DNA of 64,000 bases from contig JASKMD010000028.1 of the NCBI GenBank assembly GCA_030144725.1, positions 717,652 to 781,651 on the forward strand. Reading direction: 5' to 3'. The notes under the pieces were generated by a model. It made no database searches. It saw only the letters and a program-made list of their open reading frames with translations, and had not been told where the DNA came from. This DNA is from Haematococcus lacustris. Its lineage: Eukaryota > Chlorophyta > Chlorophyceae > Chlamydomonadales > Haematococcaceae. Both the position numbers and the translations under genes were made by a program. Shown in pieces: positions 35,570-45,421 of the stretch. Within the stretch, counting starts at the first letter, position 1. Every line of letters starts with the position of its first letter.

Positions 35570-36300
35570 TGACGGCTAATGGCAGCAAGGTAAAACGCCA
35601 CGGATAAAGGCAGTGCTTCTCTTGCAGGTCAGTTGAAGTTCGCACTTCTGAAAATATCTTACTTGAGTAACGGCCAGCATCAGGGGGGTATGTTCGCCGC
35701 CGTGTTCTCCACGGTTCGCAGAACTTTTGTCTTACCGTCCTAGGCAACGGGCAACTGCAACGGGCAACGGGCAACTGGTGTGGTCTTGATGGCTGTACTG
35801 ACAGACTGGATCGACACCATTGGTACAAGAATGAAGACCAGGCCTATAGCTGGTTGGCCTTGCCTACTAGCATTTTGACAGGCGGGCAAGCTGTTGGGTC
35901 TACATCACTATATATTTGTTGGGGTCAAGCTGGGGTGCCCTGGCAGACACGTGCAGGAGAAGGGGGGCAGGGGAGGGGGAGCTCTACAAAATTTGAGGTG
36001 TCCTGCCTGGTGGGATGCTAGGAGCGGTAGGGGTGGTGCACGGGGCATCATCCCACCATGGGTGCCTCAACATTCAGCGCATTGGGGGAGAGCGTGGAGC
36101 GGCCTCTCAAGATGTGCTGCTAGGGTTACATGGAGGACCTGCCTGCCCCTGGTCAATGACTGGCTGCCTAAGATGAGGCAGCGGTTGCACCGGGCTGCAA
36201 TGTACCAGGCCCACAACCACCCATGTGACGACCCAAGTAACAACAGGCGCGTGATACAGGGCGATGACAACAAAGATTATAGGTTGTATTTGTAGTTTGT
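35570..36300. other. 5' flank of the cyclase gene
   Basis: The expected promoter region on the minus strand. No TATA box or other element could be identified. The open frame at 35894-36295 on plus has no recognised family and may include further LINE-derived sequence. Confidence 0.4.
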
Positions 36301-36715
36301 CGATAAAGACCAACGGATAGTAGACCGGAGTGGCCCCAAATTGGCCGCAAAAGGAATGACCGGCCCAAGAGATAGAGAGAGACTGAAGGCGACCGCAGGG
36401 GAGGGCTGAGTGGTTAGAGAGGGTAATGGGGAGGTCACTGCGGACAAGGATGGCTACCCCTGCATGGGAATGGGAGGAGAGGTTGTTGCCCCAAAAGGTG
36501 TGAAAAGTGGGGGAATGGAGGGCAGAAGTGGCTTGGTTTAACCATAGGCCAGCTTGTTGTTGGGAGATGTAGCCATGGGCTGTAGGACGTCCTATCCAGG
36601 TCTCTTATAGGCAGATGATGTCTAACCCTTCGTCAACCCAGGTTTTAACGAGGGTGAAAACGGCTGAGATGGAAGTGAGGCCGGAGACATTGTGGGTGGC
36701 TGGGCGGAAGCCTGT
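36300..36715 (-). mobile_element. non-LTR retrotransposon (LINE) endonuclease-domain fragment
   Basis: Read on minus from 36715, the sequence encodes [14 protein letters not shown], then GLDIICL, a TAA codon, and ETWIGRPTAHGYIS. Further on come HAGVAILVRSDL and GRLQSLSISW. This is the order of motifs in the apurinic-type endonuclease of LINE elements (N-v-nGl, DI-cl-QET, aGVaiLv, GR). The TAA stands where the catalytic-region glutamine codon CAA is expected. The frame decays below 36300. There is no reverse transcriptase in the window, so this is a dead 5' fragment. Confidence 0.7.
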
Positions 36716-36785
36716 AGGACGAGGACGTGGCAGAGTGGGGGCACGGCCAGAGGCAAAAGGTAGGTGAGCCCAGGAGTGGGGGTAG

Positions 36786-37013
36786 GGGTGGGGGTGGGGG
36801 TGGGGGTGGGGGTGGGGGTGGGGGTGGGGGTGGGGGTGGGGGTGGGGGTGGGGGTGGGGGTGGGGGTGGGGGTGGGGGTGGGGGTGGGGGTGGGGGTGGG
36901 GGTGGGGGTGGGGGTGGGGGTGGGGGTGGGGGTGGGGGTGGGGGTGGGGGTGGGGGTGGGGGTGGGGGTGGGGGTGGGGGTGGGGGTGGGGGTGGGGGTG
37001 GGGGGTGGGGGTG
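36786..37013. repeat. (GGGGGT)n hexanucleotide array, ~37 copies
   Basis: Near-perfect array with the G-rich strand on plus, ending in GGGGTTAGGGGTAGGGTTAGGG. A short array of the same unit is at 38483-38511. Confidence 0.95.
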
Positions 37014-37336
37014 GGGTTAGGGGTAGGGTTAGGGCCACAGCGCAACAGCTTTTGGTTTTTTTCCAAAAAAAATCTGGGAAAATATGTTTTCTTTTCTGCA
37101 AACTACCATCTATCAAATTTTCAGCCCGATCGGACAAGGTCGGTATAATGCAGGGACAAATGCAGGGACTAAATTCTAGGAGTCGACAAGTGCTAATACC
37201 ATTGGTCTTCCTCCCAGGGCTGTGACTATACGGGGTAAGTTACTGATGTCCGTAAGCGATACGGGGTAAGTCCGGAACCAACCGCTTCCCGTATGTGTGA
37301 AGCACCCTGTGACCTTCAGGCCCCACAGCAACATCA

Positions 37337-37836
37337 GTGTGTCGCGACGAGCGCACATCCATTGCGATGGAGTTAGGGTCACCACGCGCCACTCAGCGTC
37401 TGCAGATGTTGACACTTTTGCGCCGGTCATCCATGGCCACTGCAGAGGATGTGCGGCAAATCCCCGGCGTCTCCGGGCCGCTCAGAAAGCGCAGCCGGAC
37501 CGACCAGCCCAACATTAGCACACCGGTCTGGTATCACAGGCACTTCGGCGCAAATTCGGGTCAAGTTTGAAGAGACCATGATTAAGCACAACCTGGTGCG
37601 GCACAAGCAGTGTGCTTCTTCGTCATCATGATTAGGCATTGCTGTCGTTCACTAGTCTCAAAGCGTTGGTGCTTCCATTGAATTGATGTGCAGGATGGCA
37701 AGGTGTGCGCACTGGTGACAGACACCCCCAGCACACACAAGGCGCTCTGGCGGCTTGTTGAGGAAAAGTACCCCAAAGTCCTGGGTCTGCCGTGCCAGCT
37801 GCATGTGCAGGACCTCTACCTGAAAGGTGCCATGCC
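37337..37836 (+). pseudogene. hAT transposase remnant (linker and DUF659-like part)
   Basis: 37337-37570 encodes a basic segment including PLRKRSRTDQPNISTPVWYH. After a gap, 37693-37827 encodes VCALVTDTPSTHKALWRL followed by YPKVLGLPCQLHVQDL. This matches the pattern v-l-tD-a-nn-a-r-l...yP-i-fl-C-aH-l-L of the DUF659 region of hAT transposases. The pieces are in different frames or exons and lack a continuing catalytic domain. Imperfect inverted words (GCGATACGGGGT near 37254 and ACCCCGTATCGC near 38427) may mark the ends of the former element. Confidence 0.6.
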
Positions 37837-38517
37837 CAACCCTGCTCTGCCCTGCCCTGCCCCGCCCTACCCCACCCCCTCCCAGCCTTGGGTTGCCCCT
37901 CCCCTCCCAGCCCTGCCCCACCCCCTCCCAGCCTGCCCCCCCCCTCCCAGCCTGCCCTGCCCTGCCCTGCCTTGTCTTGGTATAGCGTATGCACCTTGCT
38001 AACTTGTTGCCTATTGCCCCACCCTCATGCAGACCATCGCATGCATGAGAAGGGGAGGGTTTGGGGGGCTAGCAGCCCAGCAGCTCAGCAGGTGCTGTCA
38101 CAGTGCAGACCTGCTTAGGCACGTGAGACGTTGATGCTTATGAGAGACGTTGATGAGAGACGTTGATGCTTATGCAGATGGTTGGGTGTAAGCTGCGTGC
38201 TAAGTACTAAACACTCGGAAGCAGATAGGCTCGATGAGTAAACAAAGTTAAAGGAAACAGGTGAAGCAGGGTTGGAGGAGGCAGGGAAGGCGTAAGGGGA
38301 GAAGCGAAAAAGATGGCCCGCATGTTTGCATGGGCCCCCTTACGGCGGAACTTACAGATCGGTTAGGCGGAACTTACGCGTGTGCTTACTGAGCTACGGT
38401 AAGTAATGTAAGCGTATCCGTAACCCGTAACCCCGTATCGCACAGGCCTGCTTCCTCCCCAACATTAAATGGGGCCCCAAATGGGGGTGGGGGTGGGGGT
38501 GGGGGTGGGGGTGGTGT

Positions 38518-38706
38518 AACAATTACTACTACCGGGACGCGCTGAACATTCGCCGCTGTGTAGTCGGCCCAGGCCCACGCCCCATTGAGCTTTGCTACTG
38601 GGAAGGCCGCCCAGCCATGCCAAAGCTAGGCCAGACAGGCCAGGAGTGGGTGTACTTGCGTGACAAGGCCCTGTTACGTAAGTGGCGGCGCAAGTGGCGG
38701 CAATAG
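38518..38706 (+). pseudogene. 62-codon coding-like fragment, unknown
   Basis: It encodes NNYYYRDALNIRRC, then IELCYWEGRPAMPKLG and EWVYLRDKALL, ending KWRRKWRQ and TAG at 38704-38706. The composition (Trp, Tyr, Arg) is unlike the surrounding low-complexity DNA and looks like the end of a real protein, perhaps transposon-derived. I cannot name the family. It follows a GGGGGT tract directly and has no start codon. Confidence 0.35.
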
Positions 38707-38709
38707 CCA

Positions 38710-39173
38710 GCTACAGCAAGATAATCAAAGAAACCAAAATACCTAACCCCTCACAAAGGGGATGTGTGTGAGTAAGAGCTACAGAGTAGGGTAGAGCTCT
38801 AAATTGAGTAGGGTAGAGCTCTTGCTAGTAGTAGACCTGGAGGCACACACACCAGAAGGCTGAGCTGAAGTGGGCATTAGGCACACTGTCAGTAGCCTTT
38901 ACAACAGCGATCTCGCAGCCTGTGTTTCATCACAACTCGTGCTTTATTTTGGTGGTGCATGAGGGCTGTAGGGGTTAAAATGTGTTATCCCTGAAAACAA
39001 AGTTATGGGCGACAGTGCAATGCTACCAGCCGTATTGGGTACCCGCTATTTAGTCGCAGCGTTGACTTTATCGGCCAACCCCAGTGAACTCCGGCAACCC
39101 AGCTCTTAGCATCAAACGGCGTAGCCTTGATATCTGTTCGTAGCTCTTTTCCACAAGCCAGCGTGGTGCGACC
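38710..39173. promoter_or_regulatory. 5' flank and probable promoter of the RAD21-like gene
   Basis: Non-coding, relatively AT-rich. It contains two GTAGGGTAGAGCTCT units (38786-38821). No TATA box is clearly placed. The start ATG at 39174 is fixed by the conserved cohesin N-terminus. Confidence 0.35.
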
Positions 39174-40713
39174 ATGTTTTACTCCGCGCAAGTCTTGGCC
39201 CGCAAAGGGCCACTCGGCATTGTCTGGATTGCCGCGCACATGGACAGGCAACTTCGGCGCAACCAGGTAAGGGCCTCTTAAGGCTGTACATGGCTGTACA
39301 TGTAACGGACGTGTGTGGTGGCTTATGCAAACATTTGTAGGTCGCTCCCTGGTAACGCATTCCTTCTCCCGCTTCTTGCAGATAACAGATGCCCACATAC
39401 CAGACACAGTGTACGCGGTGATGCACCCAGAGGCCCCACTTGCTTTACGGCTTAGTGGCCAGTTGCTGCTAGGCATCGTCAGACTTTACAACAAGCAGCT
39501 TACTTACCTACAACAGGTACGCTTGCAATAACGTCTTTTAACCCCACCTCTACCCCTGCTGCCAGCATACCATTTCTTCCTCCCTCCCTTCACCTTAACA
39601 AACTTGCAGGATTGCCAAGATGCTTTGATTCGGATACGCGTCGCGGTGTCAGTGGAGGCTGCAGCGGTCACCCTGCCTGGTGAAGAGGACACAACCATGC
39701 TGGCAGCCGGGGGTAAGCGCGGCAGCCGGGCTGCTCAACGCACCGCCGCCGCCGCCCTGCAGCTTGAGGACGACGGAGCCTGGGGTGGGGTGGTGGACCT
39801 AGTGGAGGCAGCCCTGCTGAGGGCCACTGCCGCCGGCCCCCTAGACCTGCAGGGGGGCTGTGGACTGCACCAGGGGCCTGCCGCCGCCCTGCTGCGTCGC
39901 GCCACCAGCTCCATGCCTGACTCACCCAGCTGTTCCGGCCGCCAGTCATTTCTTCTGCTGGGTGTCGAGGCCAGGGGGGCGACAGCAGGCGAAGGGGTGG
40001 GCGGGAAGGGCGGCAGGGGGCTGAAGCGTGGGCGTGGGAAGGAGAACGTGGAAGGGGTAGCAGGGCAGTGGGAGGAGGGGGGCCAGCTGACACCCTCCAC
40101 CTCCCGGCACCACCCCTCACAACAGAACCCCTCCCAGTCGCTGTTCGGCCTAGTGCCCCTGTCACTGGCACCCAGTCGGAGAGGGCTGGGCACAGCCAGC
40201 CAGCCCAGCCAGCAGGCTGTGCATGAGGACGAGCTCTTCGATGCAGCTGATGGGGCAGCAGGTGGGTGGCAGGTCGGCGTGTCATGGGTTGGTTTACCCT
40301 TAGGTAATGGTCACTGCATGCACCTTTGGGGCATGTAAGCAAGTTGAGGCACATGGATGGCTGCAGGGCTGAATATGTGCCTGTGCTTAGCTTGAGGTTG
40401 GAAGGGCACAGCCTGATGGAGCAGCTGGCAGAGGCCAAGGCATTGAGTAGTATGTCTAGCAGCTGCGCCAGGCTGACGTTCAAAGCTAGTAGTGCTGCAT
40501 GCCTTAGGACTAGCTACGCCCTTGTACCCCTGCTGCCTGCCCAGCCCTGCGCCACAGCGCCCTGCTCCCTGCACCCTGCCCTGCAGAGGCCCTGTTGTAC
40601 GACCTGCCTGAGGTGGAGGTGGAGGTGGAGCGCTTGCGTGAAGCACCCTCGGCCTCAGCCCTGCGCAGCGGCCTGCAGGCTCAAACCTTGCTCAGAGTGA
40701 GCCCGCCTGGCCA

Positions 40714-40744
<31 letters not shown>

Positions 40745-43700
40745 GCACTGTTTGCCAAGCGCTCCTCCCGGTCCAGCTCTACAGCCATGTCAAGCACTAC
40801 AGCCTCCCGGCGTCTCACCTTTGCTAGAACCGCTGTCTCCCATGACTTGTGCCTGGGTCCAGGCGCCTAGCAAGTGCTGGTGACAGTGATGCCGTTGCCA
40901 GTGCGGGTGCAGTGGGTGGGGCAGCACGACTGGGTCCCCTGGCCCTGGCTGTGTCACTGTACAAGATGCTATCGATGCTTCCTGACCTGCCCGTCCACCT
41001 GCCTGTCCCTGCAGGGCCTGGCCACCAACAGCCCCAGCCACTCCAGTCACCGCCGTGCCCTGGATTTCGACCTGGCAGATGGCCCAGGCCCGCTAGGCAC
41101 CCCCACCGCCTCAGCCGCCCGCCAAGCCGCTGCTCACCGCCACGCTGCAGCTGGCCTGCCTGCCAGCCATTCAAGCAAAGGGCTGGACGAAGAAGAGGAG
41201 GGGGCAGGGTTGGGTGGTGTGCTGCGGCCTAGTGCTCTGCGCCTGGCCTCCGCTGCCCCTGGCACTGGCCAGCCTGGCAGCAGTGCAGGCCTCATCGATG
41301 TGCATGGCAGGTTGGGGGGTGAGGACCTGCTGCTGCCTGACCTGGGGTTCGGGGGGGAGGGGCTGGGAGGCCTAGAATGGCAGCAAGAGGATGGCGCGTC
41401 GCGCAGTGCCCTTGAGGAGCAGCAGGGACAGGTTAGGGCGGGTGCTTCACGGCTGTCACTGCCCCAAGGAAGGGAAGGTGCTGCCCGACGCCTGTCCCTG
41501 TCTTCCATGTCAGAGCAGCCTGCCCCTGGCCCAGCAGCAGCAGGGACGCAGGACATGGAGGTGGATGGGGGATTAGGGGCTGGGGGGGAGGGCGGGGCGC
41601 TCCTTGGTGTGACTGATGGTGTGGGGTTGCCTAAACAGACCTCGTCAGGCCAGGCAGGCAGCAGGTCAGCGGGGGGTGAGCCCTTGGCCCCTCCCCAGGC
41701 AGGCGCTGAGGAGGGGCCTCCTCCCACACCCGCTGCGCCTCTGGGTGTGGACCCCACGACCTCCCAGCCCAGCCAGATCACAGTAGCACCTGCACAGGCA
41801 ATTGAGCCGCAGCAGCAGGCAGCAGTGGAGGAGCCAGGCGCAGCACTCCCGCCCCGCCCACCACCCCGCCGGGCTGCAGCAGCAGCAGCAGGGGGGGGGG
41901 CTGGTGGGGTAGTGGGGGCTGCTGGGCGTGTAGCCCGACGCAAGGCACCAGTTCGCAAAGGAGCAGCTGCTGAGGCCGAGCCAGTGATGGCAGCGCTGCT
42001 AGGGCCACCCCAGTCAATGTCCATGGACTCTGCAGGTATGTACTTGCTGGGGCCCCTCCCCCCTCCCCTCACCTTCCTCCCTCCCTCCCTTCCCGCCCTT
42101 TCCCTCCCTCATACCCCTTTCCAGCCATTTCCCCATTTTCTGCAGCTTCCTCCTCCTCCTCCTCCTCCTCCTCCTCCTCCTCCTCCTCCTCCTCCTCCTC
42201 CTCCCACCAATCTCCCTCAACCTGCCCGCTAGTGCCACCGTCCTGCACTGTCAGTCGTGCTTGTCTACCGCTCCGCCCCCTTCTCTACCACCGCCAAGCT
42301 GTACCCAACCCCACCTGCCCAACCCCACCTGCCCCATAGGTGATGCCCGGGCAGGGGAGGGCGGCAGTGTGATGCGCGCAGCTGACTTCCGTGCGCTCAT
42401 GGCTGACCGCACGTGAGTAGCAGTGTGGAGGTACCAGCAAAGGCAAGGGGATTGCAATGCCAGGGGAAGGTGAAGCCAAGGCAAGCCAATGATCGTGACT
42501 GTAGCAGCACGGGGATGGTGTATGCGGCTAAGCAGTAGGGCTTGGGCAAGGCTTCGAAGCGCTGCCTGCCTGCTGCCCTGTGTACAGCCCGCTGCTGGCC
42601 AGCCGGGGTCTCGGGGCTGCCGCCCAGTTTGCCAAGCGCCAGCGCATGCTCCCGCCGGGCTTCATCTCCTCACTGGTGCTGCCTGGCCTCGTGGGCCTTG
42701 CCAGCCCCCACTCCCCCGCCCACCAAGGTAGGTGGCGGCGGCAGCAGGCTGGCGGTGGGCAGCAGGCTGGCAGGGGGCAGCAGGCTGGCAGGGGGCAGCA
42801 GGCAGGCGGACAGGTTTCATGACTAATTCGGTTCCAATGGTGGTCCAATCAGGGTGGTTAGGCGCGTTGAGCCAGTTAGACGTGTAGCAATGTTTGGTGA
42901 CAGGGCCATGTGGCTGTGGCTCATGCTGCGGCTGCAGCCACTGCAAGCTGTGCCAGGGCATGCCCCTTGTCAAGCAGTAGGCTCCCTCAGTGTGTCCTGT
43001 GCACAGCTGCCTGACAGGCTGCTGCTGGCTAGGCTCCATACACACCACCAGGACTCCGTCCACTGCACCAACCCCCGGCTGCCCTTAGCCTCTCTCACCC
43101 CCACTGCTCATGCTGTGTTTCCCCACCTGCCCCCAGGGCTGCACTCTGACACCTGAGGCATGAGCTGCTGTTACCGCTGCTGTGCATCCTACCCTGCTGC
43201 CCTGTTTACCTACCTTACCCTGCTGCCCTGTTTACCTACCTTACCCTGCTGCCCTGTTTACCTACCCTACCCTGCTGCCCTGTTTACCTACCTTACCCTG
43301 CTGCCCTGTTTACCTACCTTACCCTGCTGCCCTGTTTACCTACCTTACCCTGCTGCCCTGTTTACCTACCTTACCCTGCTGCCCTGTTTACCTACCCTAC
43401 CCTGCTGCCCTGTTTACCTACCTTACCCTGCTGCCCTGTTTACCTACCTTACCCTGCTGCCCTGTTTACCTACCTTACCCTGCTGCCCTGTTTACCTACC
43501 CTACCCTGCTGCCCTGTTTACCTACCTTACCCTGCTGCCCTGTTTACCTACCCTACCCTGCTGCCCTGTTTACCTTTGCCCTGGCCCTGCCTGTGCCCTG
43601 CAGGCGTGCCCGCCTCCCCCCTGCCCTACGCCCAGGGCCCAGGCAGTGAGGGCGGCGCCAGCCGTCAGAGCCAGCCCCTGAACCTGGCCGCCCTGCACGC

Positions 43701-45421
43701 CCCCAGCCTGCAAGCCAACTACACAGCGGACCTCCTAGCCGTCTTCCAGCGCACCCCAGCTGCCGCCGCCACAGCCACACCAGACGCCTGCCTCACCACC
43801 CCCCGCCCCGCCAGGCGCTTAGCGGCCGCCAGCCCCCGCTCTGGGGGCCCGAGGACGCTGAGGTCAGCCACCGCCCTGCCCCTGGCTGCAGCCGCAACCC
43901 CCCTCTCCCCCCAGACCAGCCAGGTACCAGGGGCCAGTGCAGGCGCCCTGCAGCCCAGCCCAGCTGCACAGCAGCAGGTGGCGCCACGGCCAGGTGGAGC
44001 GGTGCCTGAGACACCCACAGTGGTGACAGCAGCAGCGGCGGGGGGGCAGGGTGTGGGGCTGGGGCTGGGGGCGCCTGCTGGCTCTGTCTCCCGCTCCCTG
44101 GACTTCCCTGACATGCCTCCACCTACTACTGAAGCCCCCCCTGCTGTATTTGACTTGGACGCTGCCCCTGGTGCTGACCCTGAGACTGCCCTAGAGGCTG
44201 GCCCTGGCCTGCTTAATGTCGATGCCTACCCGCCCCACCCCACCCCCTCTGCCCCCACCTCCCCTCCTGCCCAGCTCCACCACCTCCCAGACCCTGCAGG
44301 GCAGGACACCACCTACCTCACCCCCACCAAGCACTCTGCCGGCCTGTCACCCACCGCCTACCCGCCGCTGTCTCTGCAGCAGCCCCCTCTCACCCCTGGC
44401 AGCGTGCCGCCCACCCCCTCCCACCTCCGCCTCCTCCCAGCCTCACAGCCAGGGTCATCTGCAGGGTTGGAGGCTGCTGCAGGTGGCGTGACAGCGGTCG
44501 TCACCCTAACCCCACGCCCTGTGCGCTCTCAGGCCTCAGGCCTGGGGCTGGGCAGCCAGCTGGGCGGCAGCTGCCTAGCAGCTGCTCTGTTAGACTCAGC
44601 AGCAGCAGGTGCCAGCCCTACACGAGATATGCCAGCCCTGCAAGGCTCACTAGCAGCTGGCGGAGTGCTGCACCAGGGGCAGGGGGTGCAGCCTGGCAGT
44701 GGCTTGGACAGCACCACGGGGGGCAGCAGCAGCTGGGACAACAGTGGGGTGGGGGGTGGGGTGGGGGGCCGCTATCTGGGCCCTGCTGCCTGCCAGCTGC
44801 TGCTGCGCCTGACCCTGGCAGCGGCTGACACCCTCCCTGGAGGTAGGCCGCAGGGGGGTGGGCAGCTGGGTCAGGTCGGAGGGGGGGTGGGCAGCTGGGT
44901 CAGGTCGGATGGGGGGTGGGCAGCTGGGTCAGGTCGGATGGGGGTGGGCAGCTGGGTCAGGTCGGATGGGGGTGGGCAGCTGGGTCAGGTCGGAGGGGGG
45001 GTGGGCAGCTGGGTCAGGTCGGAGGGGGGGTGGGCAGCTGGGTCAGGTCGGAGGGGGGTTGGCTCGTGGATGGGAGTTGGGTCGTGATTTTGCGATTGGG
45101 TCGTAGAAGGGTTGGCGACCAGGTGACAGCCGTTGGCATGGAGTGTCAAAAGGGGTGCACGGCAGCAACAGCCCTGCTGCACAGCATGACCAAAGGTGAC
45201 TCCATTGCTGCTAGCTCATCTACCTGGCAATGATTGTGTCATGTGCAGGGGGGAGTGCCTGGCTGTCCAGCAACCTGCCTCAAATACTACCTGGTGGGGT
45301 GGAGAAGCCTGACAGCGCAGCTGCACCTGCCCCATCTCCCGGCCAGCTGTCAGAGCTGCAAGTGCCATTGCCGGTTACTCAGCTCACACAGGGCTGCACA
45401 CGCATTGAGGCATCGAGGTGA
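39174..45421 (+). CDS. RAD21: RAD21/SCC1-like cohesin subunit (alpha-kleisin)
   Basis: Nine exons join in phase to 1211 codons: 39174-39266, 39382-39516, 39610-40261, 40587-40696, 41015-42035, 42340-42412, 42588-42727, 43604-44842 and 45249-45421. The N-terminus MFYSAQVLARKGPLGIVWIA, then LRRNQ, HPEAPLALRLSGQLLLGIVR and CQDALIRI, is the highly conserved kleisin domain (residues 1-110) that contacts the SMC3 neck. The middle is long, low in conservation and rich in Ala, Gly, Pro and Ser, with an acidic patch. The C-terminal pair ACQLLLRLTL (about 1138-1147) and QLTQGCTRIEAS looks like a winged-helix domain interrupted by a Gly/Pro-rich insertion. It acts in the nucleus in sister-chromatid cohesion. 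REC8-type meiotic kleisin is an alternative. At 1211 residues it is longer than usual; exon 3 may hide an unrecognised intron. Confidence 0.8.
42148..42204. repeat. (CCT)n array in RAD21 intron 5
   Basis: About 19 perfect CCT units between exons 5 and 6. Confidence 0.95.
43190..43575. repeat. 26-bp minisatellite in RAD21 intron 7
   Basis: About 15 units of CTGCCCTGTTTACCTACC-TTACCCTG, alternating CCTTACCC and CCCTACCC variants. The unit length is not a multiple of three and it lies wholly between exons 7 and 8, ending about 30 bases before the acceptor at 43603. Confidence 0.95.
44858..45062. repeat. ~28-30-bp tandem repeat in RAD21 intron 8
   Basis: About seven units of GTGGGCAGCTGGGTCAGGTC followed by GGA(T)GGGG runs, beginning some 15 bases after the exon 8 donor. 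Confidence 0.9.

Noticed and set aside
36605..37225. Poly-HP, poly-TP, poly-Gly and poly-GV ORFs
   Set aside because: Translations of the GGGGGT array; only the portion after the array on minus (LINE endonuclease) has protein signal.
41134..42072. 312-codon minus ORF antisense to RAD21 exon 5
   Set aside because: A shadow of a GC-rich coding exon; no splice chain or family signal on that strand.
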